This document shows, piece after piece, positions 9,167 through 17,835 of a stretch of 64,000 nt of DNA. The stretch is taken from the NCBI RefSeq assembly GCF_007713685.1, contig NZ_VMRJ01000002.1, positions 558,001 through 622,000 on the forward strand, read 5' to 3'. This DNA is from Hymenobacter setariae (lineage in GTDB: Bacteria; Bacteroidota; Bacteroidia; Cytophagales; Hymenobacteraceae). Position 1 is the first letter of the stretch. Each line of letters opens with the position of its first letter. The notes beneath the pieces were generated by a model. It saw nothing but the letters and a program-made list of their open reading frames with translations. It was not told where the DNA came from and did no database searches. A program made the position numbers and the translations under genes.

Positions 9167-9736
9167 ATGTATTTCCTGTCAAATTTTCTAAAATTGCCGC
9201 TGCTAGCCTTCGCACTTGGCTTGGTGGCTTGCTCTACCAATGAGCGGTTGGCGCAGGTTGACCAAAAGACGGGTATCAACTTCGCTACCTATAAAACCTA
9301 TGGCTTTATGGACGCGGTGGCCCGCAACGACTCGGCATTTCAGAACTCGGGCACTGGCATCTTTGACCTCAAGCGGGCGGTGACAGCCGAGATGGCACGC
9401 CGCGGTTTTCAGCAAGCCGAGCAGCCTGACTTGTGGGTGAACATCGGCATCGTGACCCAGCAGAAAATTCAGACGCGGGAGGCCAACTTTCGGTTTGATG
9501 GCGCGCCGCAGTACATCGGCCAGCGGCGCTACCACTGGGATGCCCGCGACATACCGGTAGGCCAGTACCAGGAGGGTACCGCCACTATCGACATTGTAGA
9601 TGCCGCCCGCAAAGAGCAGATATGGCAAGGCACTACCACCAGCATTCTATCCAATAAGCCTATCAAGTCGGCCAAGCAGATTGATAAGGCAGTCGCCACG
9701 ATGTTTGAGCAGTTTCCGGTAGCGCCACGTAACTAA
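9167..9736 (+). CDS. DUF4136-type lipoprotein
   Basis: A predicted lipoprotein of about 189 residues. I prefer the ATG at 9167 over the upstream in-frame TTG at 9134, because it gives a normal signal peptide ending in the lipobox LGLVAC. The mature protein resembles DUF4136: a segment FATYKTYGFMD near the start, then a region ending with VATMFEQFP. Such proteins are attached to a membrane and their function is unknown. It appears to be a single gene and converges with the oxidoreductase gene ending at 9752. Confidence 0.8.
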   Translation: MYFLSNFLKLPLLAFALGLVACSTNERLAQVDQKTGINFATYKTYGFMDAVARNDSAFQNSGTGIFDLKRAVTAEMARRGFQQAEQPDLWVNIGIVTQQKIQTREANFRFDGAPQYIGQRRYHWDARDIPVGQYQEGTATIDIVDAARKEQIWQGTTTSILSNKPIKSAKQIDKAVATMFEQFPVAPRN

Positions 9737-9751
9737 GCGGCCCTAGGTGGC

Positions 9752-10900
9752 TTAGCGCGCGTGAGTGCGGTCGATGAGCTTTTGCACGTCGGTAGTGGCT
9801 ACTTTCTGGCCGGTTTCGGCAGCGCGGTAGATGGCCAGCAGCAACTGCACGTCGCGCAAACCCATCTCGCCAGGCACGCGGGTGGGCTTGTTGTGCAGCA
9901 CGCAGTCGGCAAAGTCGTCCATCTGGGCGGCTTGCTGGTTGATGTTGGGCAGGTTGAGCTTGCCATCGTTTTTGCTGGTGCTGCCTGCCAGGCCGCCGTA
10001 GCCGAAGGCTGGCTGCAACTCAAACCAACCGTTAGCAGCCTCGGCGCGCAGGCGGCCGTCTAGGTTTTCGGCGTAGCTGGTGTGGCAGTCGGCCGTGGTG
10101 CCGTCGGCAAATTGCAACTGCCACTTGAGGCCCGCTTCCACATCCTTAAATAGCTGCGTGTCGGTCTTAGGGTCGAACTTGGCCGTGACCGCAATGGGCA
10201 CCTGGCCTTTGGTATAAATGCAGCCTTGCAGGCTGTAAATACCCATATCCATGAGCGGACCGCCGCCCGCCAGCGCCTTGTCCACGCGCCACGGCGTGTC
10301 ATTGCCGAACCGAAAACCGTTGTCGGACACCAGGTGCTTGAGCGGTCCGTAGGCTTGCGTCTGCCCTAGATGCATCATGGCTTGGTTGTGCGGCTCGAAG
10401 TGCAGCCGGTAGCCAATGCTCAGTTTTTTGCCCGCTTTCTGGCTGGCGGCTATCATACGGCGGGCGTCGGCCACGGTGGTAGCCATCGGCTTCTCGCAGA
10501 TGACGTGCTTACCAGCCTGCGCGGCGCGCACCGCATACTCGGCGTGCAAGGCATTGGGTGTCACCACGTACACGATATCAATATCCGGGTTGTCCGCGAT
10601 GCGGTCGAAGGTCTTGTAATCGTAGATATTTTTGTCGGCCAGCTGATACTGCTGCTTCCACTTAGCTGCCTTTTCGGGCGAACCCGTGACGATGCCCGCT
10701 AGGCGGCATAGCTTGGTTTGCTGCAAGGCGGGTGCCAGCTGGCCGCTGCTGTACTTGCCCAGGCCCAGTAGGGCCACGCCCAGCTTGCGTTCGGGCGGCG
10801 CTGCCAGGAGGCTGGGTGCCAGCAATGTAGCTCCGGCACCGAGCGACAGAGTACGGAGAAATTCGCGGCGCGAGGCGGCCGAAGTGGCAAAGTCAGTCAT
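9752..10900 (-). CDS. Tat-exported Gfo/Idh/MocA-family oxidoreductase
   Basis: An NAD(P)-dependent sugar or glycoside oxidoreductase of about 382 residues. The ATG at 10900 is chosen because it places a twin-arginine signal (SRREFLRTLS, followed by a hydrophobic stretch) at the N-terminus; a further in-frame start exists at 10927. The mature part has the Rossmann motif ALLGLGKYSSG and the family signature CEKPMATT. Gfo/Idh/MocA proteins oxidise or epimerise sugars, and exported versions may act on glycans in the periplasm with a pre-loaded cofactor. The gene is monocistronic. A cytoplasmic relative is encoded at 61488-62606. Confidence 0.87.
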   Translation of the reverse strand: MTDFATSAASRREFLRTLSLGAGATLLAPSLLAAPPERKLGVALLGLGKYSSGQLAPALQQTKLCRLAGIVTGSPEKAAKWKQQYQLADKNIYDYKTFDRIADNPDIDIVYVVTPNALHAEYAVRAAQAGKHVICEKPMATTVADARRMIAASQKAGKKLSIGYRLHFEPHNQAMMHLGQTQAYGPLKHLVSDNGFRFGNDTPWRVDKALAGGGPLMDMGIYSLQGCIYTKGQVPIAVTAKFDPKTDTQLFKDVEAGLKWQLQFADGTTADCHTSYAENLDGRLRAEAANGWFELQPAFGYGGLAGSTSKNDGKLNLPNINQQAAQMDDFADCVLHNKPTRVPGEMGLRDVQLLLAIYRAAETGQKVATTDVQKLIDRTHAR

Positions 10901-11059
10901 GGCGAAGAAGGGAAGTAAGCTATGCACTTACCCATTACTACCTCAGCGGGTTATGCCGAGCTTACTTAAAATAAACACCGAGGCCGTGGCAAGTGCTGTG
11001 CATAAGATAAGCAGATGAGCTGCCGCAGCAAGGCGTGCAAGAAGCAAGTGCTTCTCAAG

Positions 11060-12133
11060 CTATTTCCCCAATAACTCTTTATATACCGCTAGGTAGTCAG
11101 CGGCCGTTTGCTGCCAGCTAAACTGCCCAGCCTGGGCCTTTGCTGCTGCCGCTCGGGCGGGCGAATGCTGTGCCAAGCCTGCTGCCACTACTTGCTGCAT
11201 GTGAGCCGGCGAAAAGTCGTCGAAGTAATAAGCGGCGCTTCCCCCTACCTCGGGCAAGGAGGTAAGACGACTCAAAAAGGCGGGCTTGCCCAGTTGCATA
11301 GCCTCTACTACAGGCAATCCGAACCCTTCGGCTAGCGACGGCTGCAAATAGCCCAAGCATCTGCTGATATACCAGGCTTTGTCGGCTTCGCTGATGCGAA
11401 TGAGGATACGCACTCGGTCAGCTACGCCCGCCTGCTCGGCAGCTGCCTGAATAGCCGTGGCATAATTGCTTTCTGTAAAGCTGCCAGCAATAATTAATTC
11501 ATAGTCATTGCCTTGTAGCAAAGGTGGCAAGACGTGAAAATTCTTTTTGGGGTTAACCGTGCCGAGGGCGAATAGAAAAGGCCGCTGAGGCTTGTAAGCT
11601 GGTACATGGTCGCTGGCTAGGGTAGGTAGGGCTTCTACGCCGCGCGGCACGTAGCGGAGCGGCTGGCGACCGGTATAGCCTAGCAGGTCGGCATGCCGCA
11701 GAATATCTTGCCGCACGAAGTCAGAAATAGTGACTAAGTAGTTGGCCCTTTTAATATTGCGGCGCACCATCGCTAGCTGCCGGGTGTAGGTGCGCTCATC
11801 GGGTTTTTGATGCAAAAAATTAAGGTCATGCACTGTCAGCACCACCTTAGTGAAGGGGCTGGTGGGCACATACCAACTAAGCTGCGAAGTGGCGTGCCAC
11901 AGGCGGAAGCCGTAGCTCGGCGGGTTAATGTATTTGTGAAAACTACGTTGGGTGAGGTAGTGCACGCCCGTATGGCCTAAGCCACCTACTTCAGTAGGCG
12001 GCACATAGCAGTAGAGCTGATAATGCTGATTCTGACGAATCAATTCGTGGGCTAGGGGAACAGTGAAATGACTAAAGCCACTATCACGGTCTTTCAGCAC
12101 CTCGCAATCTAAGATGATACGTGGAAGCGACAT
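11060..12133 (-). CDS. Glycosyltransferase, GT4-like
   Basis: This 357-residue protein has a GT-B architecture. The C-terminal half has GTVNPKKN at the start of the nucleotide-sugar domain and the EX7E motif in SLAEGFGLPVVEAM, both typical of GT4 retaining enzymes. It should transfer a sugar from a nucleotide donor to a glycan or lipid acceptor in the cytoplasm. The gene diverges from another glycosyltransferase gene at 12352, with a 218-bp shared upstream region. Together they may act on one surface glycan, but no polymerase or flippase lies nearby. Donor and acceptor are unknown. Confidence 0.85.
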   Translation of the reverse strand: MSLPRIILDCEVLKDRDSGFSHFTVPLAHELIRQNQHYQLYCYVPPTEVGGLGHTGVHYLTQRSFHKYINPPSYGFRLWHATSQLSWYVPTSPFTKVVLTVHDLNFLHQKPDERTYTRQLAMVRRNIKRANYLVTISDFVRQDILRHADLLGYTGRQPLRYVPRGVEALPTLASDHVPAYKPQRPFLFALGTVNPKKNFHVLPPLLQGNDYELIIAGSFTESNYATAIQAAAEQAGVADRVRILIRISEADKAWYISRCLGYLQPSLAEGFGLPVVEAMQLGKPAFLSRLTSLPEVGGSAAYYFDDFSPAHMQQVVAAGLAQHSPARAAAAKAQAGQFSWQQTAADYLAVYKELLGK

Positions 12134-12351
12134 GAAGCAAAGGGCGGTGCTATTAGGCAGCTGCCGAACTATAGAGCAAGTGGCAGCTAACTAAGGTGCG
12201 GAAAGAGCTACCTAGGCACATTATGGCACGAAGAAAAAGGATTAGCCTGAACTTGCAGCACGAATTGGTAGCGTGCACCCGTGATAGGTGCAGTTAGGTG
12301 GCGTAGCTTTCACGTAGTAACACTGCAGCACGCTTTTATTATACTCGTCTT

Positions 12352-13242
12352 ATGGCCTGCGCATCTTGTTCCCTTATTTACTTGGCTTACGGCTCAGCCG
12401 ACTTACATGCGGAGGCAGTTTATAGTCTACTTTCTTACTATGAAGTGGCCCGGCAACCCGTACGGGTTCTAATCTATACCGACACGGCGGCAGCTTTCGA
12501 GCGGGTACTCGGAGCACGCCCCGATGTCTACTATCCCACGGTGAGCTTAGCCGAGTGGCAAGCCTGGCGCGGCAGTAGCAACAAAGTATACCTGCTAAAA
12601 ATAGGAGTTCTGAGCCATGCCGCGCACCATTACCCTGGCAACTTGCTTTTTGTAGATACGGATACTATCTGGCGAGCAGACCCTGCCCCGCTTTTTGCCC
12701 AGCTGTCGCAAGGCCAAGCAGTAATGCACGTGAGTGAGGGGCTGCTTATCAGTGGTAATGTGCTGAGTCGTAAAGTGTACCAGCACCTAAAGGGCATAGT
12801 ATTCACTGTTGAAAGCCGGCAATATGCTGTGAGTAGCAAAACAGTGCTTTACAACTCTGGCGTTATCGGGCTGACTTCGGCAATGGCTGTCCGCTTGCCC
12901 GAGGTGGTAGCGCTGGCCGACCAGCTCTACGCTGCTTACAACAAGCATATGATGGAGCAACTAGCTTTTAGCCTATGGTTTGAGGAAGATAGAAGCGTAG
13001 TGGAGGCGGCACCCTACGTACTGCACTACTGGAACCTAAAGGCGGCGCGACCACAGCTCACCCAGCTTTTTACCTCATATGCCAGTCAATCATTGGCGGC
13101 TTTTTACGAAAAGGCTACCAACTTAAACCTAGCAGACTTGCACGCCGAAGAAATGGCCTATCGCCAATTGCCTGCTTGGCGACGCACATTGCGCAAGCTA
13201 ACCGGTCGGCGGTGGCGAATGCCCGACGCTGATAAGAGCTAA
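12352..13242 (+). CDS. Putative glycosyltransferase with DxD motif (GT-A type)
   Basis: This 296-residue protein begins with a segment like GT-A transferases that bind a nucleotide sugar: IYLAYGSADLHAEAV, then VRVLIYTD. A metal-binding DxD motif is present in LLFVDTDTIW near residue 103. The C-terminal third is basic. It lacks a signal peptide, so it probably acts at the cytoplasmic face. It diverges from a GT4 gene. The best label is nucleotide-diphospho-sugar transferase; no specific family number can be given from sequence alone. Confidence 0.72.
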   Translation: MACASCSLIYLAYGSADLHAEAVYSLLSYYEVARQPVRVLIYTDTAAAFERVLGARPDVYYPTVSLAEWQAWRGSSNKVYLLKIGVLSHAAHHYPGNLLFVDTDTIWRADPAPLFAQLSQGQAVMHVSEGLLISGNVLSRKVYQHLKGIVFTVESRQYAVSSKTVLYNSGVIGLTSAMAVRLPEVVALADQLYAAYNKHMMEQLAFSLWFEEDRSVVEAAPYVLHYWNLKAARPQLTQLFTSYASQSLAAFYEKATNLNLADLHAEEMAYRQLPAWRRTLRKLTGRRWRMPDADKS

Positions 13243-13287
13243 CCTCAGCTAGCTAGTAGACTAGCTGCGAGTGTAGCATAACCAAAA

Positions 13288-13317
13288 CGCGGCGGCCCCG
13301 TTGCCGGAACCGCCGCG
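13288..13317. terminator. GC-rich hairpin between convergent genes
   Basis: CGCGGCGG (13288-13295) pairs with CCGCCGCG (13310-13317). It lies between the glycosyltransferase stop at 13242 and the cytochrome stop at 13337 and may serve both. The flanking T/A runs are short. Confidence 0.5.
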
Positions 13318-13336
13318 CCTAGGTAGTGATTAACAG

Positions 13337-13807
13337 TTATTTGAGGGTAGCGCGCACGGCTTTCACCTCCGCTACCTGCACCGCGCTGGCCTTGTTGCCA
13401 AAGCTATTGCGAACGTAGGTGAGCACATCGGCTATTTGCTGGTCGGTGAGGTAGGCCTGGGCGGGCATGTGCTGTTTGTATTCCTCGCCGTCAATCTCGA
13501 TGGGCTCGGCAAGACCTGCCAGTACGATGTGCGACAGGCGTGCTTTGTCGCCAAGCACATACTGGGTTTTGATGAGCGGCGGGTTGATGGGAGGCAAGCC
13601 GCCACCATCGGCTTGGTGGCAAGTGATGCACACGTTCTTGTACACCACGGCGCCCCGCGTGAGCGAAGCCGCCAAAGCGGGGTCGGCGGCGGTTTTAGCC
13701 GCGGCCTTGGCCGGCGCCTTAGGGATAGGGCGGTGCTGGGCTTGCAGCGTAAGGCCCGCGCCAGCCACAAGGGCGATACCTAGGAAAAATTGCTTGCTGA
13801 AAATCAT
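13337..13807 (-). CDS. Exported c-type cytochrome
   Basis: A 156-residue single-haem cytochrome c with an N-terminal signal peptide ending near AQH. The haem attachment site CITCH is at residues 60-64. A likely distal Met ligand follows in KQHMPAQAYLTD. The region between signal and haem domain is Ala/Pro/Lys-rich and probably a linker. The start codon overlaps the stop of the upstream dehydrogenase gene as ATGA (13804-13807), so the two are translationally coupled. The cytochrome is therefore the likely electron acceptor of that periplasmic dehydrogenase, passing electrons to the respiratory chain. Confidence 0.9.
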   Translation of the reverse strand: MIFSKQFFLGIALVAGAGLTLQAQHRPIPKAPAKAAAKTAADPALAASLTRGAVVYKNVCITCHQADGGGLPPINPPLIKTQYVLGDKARLSHIVLAGLAEPIEIDGEEYKQHMPAQAYLTDQQIADVLTYVRNSFGNKASAVQVAEVKAVRATLK

Positions 13808-15087
13808 TTTTTGGCGTTGTACACGATGCGGTAAATAGTGCCCTTCGAGTCATCGCTGACATAGAGCGAGCCATCGGGGCCTTGGGCTAGGCCGCAGGGA
13901 CGGTGGTCGGCGCGGCCCGAAGCAGTTTTCTCAGCTGAGCCCGAGAAGTTATCGGCAAAAACCTCCCACTGGCCGCTGGGCTTGCCATCCTTAAAGGGCT
14001 GGAAGGCTACCATATAACCAGCTTGCGGCTCGGGAGCGCGGTTCCAGGAGCCGTGGAAGGCGATGAAGGCGCCGTTGCGGTACTTGGCCGGGAACATGTT
14101 GCCGGTGTAAAACAGCAAGCCGTTGGGTGCCATGTGGGCGGGGTAGGCAGCGGCGGGCTTCAGGTAGTCACCCTTTGCAGCGGTTTTGCCATCGCCGCCG
14201 TACTCGGGGCCTTGCATCACTTCCTTGCGCTGGGGGTCGTAGTAGATGTAGGGCCAGCCAGCATTGGAACCTTTGCTGAGGGCGTACATGCACTCGGCGG
14301 GCAAGGTGGCCGACTGCTGGTCGGTGTAGAGCGCGGGCCAGTTGTCGTGCAGCTGGTCGCGGCCGTGCTGCATCACAAAAAGCTGGTTGTCTTGCGGGTT
14401 CCAGTCGAGGCCCACCACGTTGCGCAGGCCGGTGGCGTAGCGCGTGCCCTGGGCGTAGCGCTGGTTGAGTTGGCTGGCCTTAAACTGCCAGATGCCACCC
14501 GCCGAATCCAGGATGGGGCAATTGGGAATGCCCTTCGAGCCGCGGGTGCGGTCCTGCTCCTGGCAGGCGTTGGCGTAGGCGCCCACGTTTACGTACAGGT
14601 TGTTGTCGTTATCGAGCACGATGGATTTTGACTCGTGCTGGCTGCCCACTTTGAGGCCACGCACTAGTAGCTCGGCTTTGGCGGGGTCTACTACCTCGCC
14701 TCGGTCATCGAGCTTGTAGCGGTACACATCGTGGTCGGAAGAGGCGTAGAGATAGCCACTCTTCACGTACATGCCCGTGCCGCCGTAGTCGCCAAAGCCA
14801 CTCGTCACGGTGGCTTTGCCATTGGGCTGGCTGTGCAGTACCAAGATGCCTTTGCCGTCTTTCACCCGGTTGAGCTTCACGTAGATAGTGCCCTGCGGGG
14901 TGATGGCGATGTGGCGGGCTTTGCCGCCAGTTTCGGCTACTTTGAGCGCGCCAAAGCCTGCGGGTAATTTCAGGCCGGCATTGTCGGGGTCGGGTGCCAC
15001 GCGCACGTTGGTTTGGCTGGCGTAGAGCAATGCGCTGCCCGCGAGGGCCGCAGTGCCGAGCAAGAGGCGGGAATAAGTGGAACGCAT
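13804..15087 (-). CDS. PQQ-dependent sugar dehydrogenase-like beta-propeller protein
   Basis: A secreted protein of 427 residues resembling soluble aldose (glucose/sorbosone) dehydrogenases that use PQQ. The ATG at 15087 is chosen because it starts a normal signal peptide (MRSTYSRLLLGTAALAG...). Family features include LKLPAGFGALKVAET near the mature start, GLRNVVGLDWNPQ, FVMQHGRDQL, and a C-terminal region GLAQGPDGSLYVSDDSKGTIYRI typical of the last propeller blade. It overlaps the cytochrome gene by four bases, so the pair probably forms a periplasmic oxidation chain. The substrate is unknown, and PQQ use is inferred from family similarity. Confidence 0.85.
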   Translation of the reverse strand: MRSTYSRLLLGTAALAGSALLYASQTNVRVAPDPDNAGLKLPAGFGALKVAETGGKARHIAITPQGTIYVKLNRVKDGKGILVLHSQPNGKATVTSGFGDYGGTGMYVKSGYLYASSDHDVYRYKLDDRGEVVDPAKAELLVRGLKVGSQHESKSIVLDNDNNLYVNVGAYANACQEQDRTRGSKGIPNCPILDSAGGIWQFKASQLNQRYAQGTRYATGLRNVVGLDWNPQDNQLFVMQHGRDQLHDNWPALYTDQQSATLPAECMYALSKGSNAGWPYIYYDPQRKEVMQGPEYGGDGKTAAKGDYLKPAAAYPAHMAPNGLLFYTGNMFPAKYRNGAFIAFHGSWNRAPEPQAGYMVAFQPFKDGKPSGQWEVFADNFSGSAEKTASGRADHRPCGLAQGPDGSLYVSDDSKGTIYRIVYNAKK

Positions 15088-15210
15088 AGGAGCAAGAAAA
15101 GAAAAAACAGAAATTAAAAATGAGCGGCTCGCATTGCTGCCAACTGCGAAGAAGGACGTAAGGTTGCGGCCCCTGGCTGCGCCCACGCCTAGGTGGCTAT
15201 TTTTGCCCCT

Positions 15211-15972
15211 ATGCCCACTGCCCAGCCTACCCTTGTTTTCCTGCACGGCTTTGCCGAAAGCCGCGAAGTTTGGACCGAGTTTACCCGGCCCTTCCCGGCT
15301 GCCTACCGCCTGCTGGCGCCCAATCTGCTAGGCCACGGCACCAATTTAGCGCCCGTGCCCGACTTCTCGATGGAGGCCCAGGCGCGCTACGTTATCGACC
15401 ACCTAGGGCGCCGCAACGCTACCGAGCCGGTGCTGCTGGTGGGCCACAGCATGGGCGGCTACGTGGCCTTAGCCGTGGCCCAGCGCTACCCCGAGCGCGT
15501 GGCCGGCCTGGCGCTTATCAATTCTACGGCCTACGCCGACACAGACGAGAAGCGCCAAAACCGCGAGAAAAACATTGGCTTTGTGGAGCGCCACGGCGTG
15601 GACAAATTCATGGACAGTTTTGTGCGTCCGCTTTTTGCCCCCGCCAACCGTGACCGCCTGCCCGAGGCCCGCGCCTTGCTCGAAGACATCGGCAAGGCCA
15701 CGCCCGAAACCACGCTGGTGGGTGGCCTGCGCGGCATGGCCGCCCGGCCCGACCGCACGGCCGTGCTGCGCACCGCCCGCTTCCCGGTGCTGCTGGTAGC
15801 CGGCAAGCACGATGTAGCCGTGCCCCTGGCCGACTCGGTGGCCCAGGCTGCCCTAGCCCCGGTGGGCACCGGGCTATTTCTGGAAGGCAGCGGCCACCTT
15901 TCTTATGTAGAGCAGCCTGAGGCCACGCGCCGGGCGGTGTTGGCGCTAGCCAGCGCGGTGTTTGGGCAGTGA
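15211..15972 (+). CDS. Alpha/beta hydrolase
   Basis: A cytoplasmic alpha/beta-fold hydrolase of about 254 residues. I prefer the ATG at 15211 over the in-frame GTG at 15193. Motifs include the oxyanion segment VFLHGFAESREVW, the nucleophile elbow GHSMGG, a likely acid residue in AGKHDVAVP, and the catalytic His in GSGHLSYVEQP. Enzymes of this type hydrolyse esters or related bonds; the substrate is not predictable. It is divergent from the PQQ-dehydrogenase gene, with 123 bp between the starts. Confidence 0.9.
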   Translation: MPTAQPTLVFLHGFAESREVWTEFTRPFPAAYRLLAPNLLGHGTNLAPVPDFSMEAQARYVIDHLGRRNATEPVLLVGHSMGGYVALAVAQRYPERVAGLALINSTAYADTDEKRQNREKNIGFVERHGVDKFMDSFVRPLFAPANRDRLPEARALLEDIGKATPETTLVGGLRGMAARPDRTAVLRTARFPVLLVAGKHDVAVPLADSVAQAALAPVGTGLFLEGSGHLSYVEQPEATRRAVLALASAVFGQ

Positions 15973-15981
15973 GAAAGGCCC

Positions 15982-16788
15982 TTACTGGATAGTGAAGTTT
16001 ACTGGCAATACATAGGCCACTCGCACTGGCTTGCCCTGGTAGCGGGGCGGCGTTAGGGCATTAGGCAGAATTTGTAGTACGCGCAGGGCCTCCGCATCTA
16101 GGGTGGGGCTTACGCTGCCCGCAATGCGACGCTGCTCCACGGCGCCGGTTTCGCTTACTTCAAAGTACGCGTATACCTTGCCCTGCACCTTGTTGCGCAG
16201 GTCTTCGACTGGGTAGCGCACCTGCATCAGCACAAAGCTCATGGCGTTAGGGGTGTTGCGCTTCGTTCGGCCTGCGGGCAACGGAAAAGTTGGGTGCTCG
16301 TCGCAATAGAGCAGCGGCATAGGTCTCGGCGCCGAGCCTAGGGCTAGCGGGATGGTAAAGGAAGTCCCTTTGCCAGACTGATTGGGGCCAGTAGGAAGAT
16401 ACCAAGTGCCTAGGCGCTGCGCCAGCTGCTGCGCAAGCGCCTGGGCCTCCGCCGAGCGGGCCTGCTTCTGTGCTGCCTTAGAAGCAGGCGCCAGGTAGTA
16501 AAGCTCAGCCAATTGGCCAGTGGCAGTCAGTTCGAGGCGTACAAATTGCTGTTCAGTTAAGGTGGGGCTAGCTTGCCGGATAGTGCGCTCCACCACCGCG
16601 CGCAGCGAATCGGGTCCGCCTGCAAACTGTGGCCCGTCGTACTTGGTAGTGGTAGCCTCGGTGCCGAAGAGCGGCATGGTAGGCTGAGTTTGCGCTTGGG
16701 CATGCGCTAGTGGGCTGCCCAGTAATCCCCATGCCAGCACTAATGTGGGCGCTGCCAACTTGAAGCGAAGCAGTATAGGTAAGTGCAT
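15982..16788 (-). CDS. Energy-transducer TonB-family protein
   Basis: A protein of 268 residues. The ATG at 16788 is chosen because it begins a clean signal peptide ending in AHAQAQ; further upstream codons give an unlikely N-terminus. The C-terminal about 80 residues match the TonB C-terminal fold: VRYPVEDLRNKVQGKVYAYF, then VSPTLDAEALRVLQ and a terminal beta strand VRVAYVLPVNFTIQ. There is no typical N-terminal membrane anchor with a Pro-rich spacer, so it may be a periplasmic TonB-like protein rather than the canonical energy transducer. It converges with the hydrolase gene and is divergent from the exported protein gene at 16886. Confidence 0.8.
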   Translation of the reverse strand: MHLPILLRFKLAAPTLVLAWGLLGSPLAHAQAQTQPTMPLFGTEATTTKYDGPQFAGGPDSLRAVVERTIRQASPTLTEQQFVRLELTATGQLAELYYLAPASKAAQKQARSAEAQALAQQLAQRLGTWYLPTGPNQSGKGTSFTIPLALGSAPRPMPLLYCDEHPTFPLPAGRTKRNTPNAMSFVLMQVRYPVEDLRNKVQGKVYAYFEVSETGAVEQRRIAGSVSPTLDAEALRVLQILPNALTPPRYQGKPVRVAYVLPVNFTIQ

Positions 16789-16885
16789 GATAGAAATTGG
16801 CAAGGTGCTGCTAATAGTTTTTGGACGTGGTGAAGATAAGGTGTTGGAATAGCTGCATAGGCCATTTGCTACGTACTTGCCGCCC

Positions 16886-17770
16886 ATGAAGCATCTTGCT
16901 ACCCTAATACTCGCGTTGCTGGTCGGCCTGCCTTTGGTTGGCTGGGCGCAGTCTACCGACGACAATCACCCCAAGTTTCCGAGCCCCTACGACTCGGCGC
17001 ACTTTAGCTGGCGCAAGCCCGTGCCGCGCAATCGCCTGCGCCCGCTACGCCCCGACCGCCCCGGCACTACCGAAAGCCCCTTTACCGTCGATGCCGGTCA
17101 TTTTCAGCTCGAAACCGACCTAGGGCGCCTCATCAACGAGCCCGGCTCGGAAGAAGACCCGCAGAAGCGTACCTGGCACGCTGCCTACGCCCTGGTGAAG
17201 CTTGGGCTAAGCCGCAAAACGGATTTGCAGGTCGAACTACCTTTTTATGCGGCCCAAAAGCAGCGGCCCGACGACGCTAGCGAGTGGGAAAACCAGCGCG
17301 GCTTTGGCGACGTGGCCGTGCGCCTAAAGCATAACTTCTTGGGCGACGACCAAAAGGGTCCGCTGGCTGCCAGTGTGATAGGCTTTGTGCGTCTGCCCAC
17401 CGGTGCCACAGGCGTCAGCAATGCCCGGCCCGAGTATGGCATTGTGCTGCCCGTTGACATAGAGATAGGCAAGACCTACAACCTGGAAGCCCAGCTCGAA
17501 ACCGACCTAGACTATGACCCCGAAGAAGCCCAGCGCTACGTGCGCCTGATGCCCTCGGTGGCCCTCGACCGGCAGTTTGGCGAAAAGCTAGGCTTGCTCG
17601 TGGAAGGTGCTTTCCCTTGGAATAGCGAACAGCACCGCTGGCACGCGCAACTCAACGTGGCGCCAACCTTCAACGTGACCGACAATTTTCAGCTCGATGC
17701 GGGCACCCACATCGCGCTCAATGGCCGCACCCAGCGCGAGTATTTCGTGGGCCTCACGGTGCGCTACTAA
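16886..17770 (+). CDS. Outer-membrane transporter-like protein (phenol MetA family)
   Basis: A 294-residue exported protein. The ATG at 16886 gives a normal signal peptide ending in GWAQS; an in-frame TTG at 16877 is less likely. The segment RPDRPGTTESPFTVDAGH near residue 60, followed by alternating strands such as FQLETDL, DLQVELPFY and GDVAVRLKHN, matches the family annotated as transporter or MetA-pathway of phenol degradation. These form outer-membrane beta-barrels. The C-terminus FVGLTVRY ends in an aromatic residue, as expected for a barrel protein. Role and substrate are unknown. Confidence 0.8.
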   Translation: MKHLATLILALLVGLPLVGWAQSTDDNHPKFPSPYDSAHFSWRKPVPRNRLRPLRPDRPGTTESPFTVDAGHFQLETDLGRLINEPGSEEDPQKRTWHAAYALVKLGLSRKTDLQVELPFYAAQKQRPDDASEWENQRGFGDVAVRLKHNFLGDDQKGPLAASVIGFVRLPTGATGVSNARPEYGIVLPVDIEIGKTYNLEAQLETDLDYDPEEAQRYVRLMPSVALDRQFGEKLGLLVEGAFPWNSEQHRWHAQLNVAPTFNVTDNFQLDAGTHIALNGRTQREYFVGLTVRY

Positions 17771-17835
17771 GCGGCTGGGCGGTGCGGGACCGGCCGTGAA
17801 TTAAACCTTGCGGCGCGCCCGGCATCTTATCCGGC

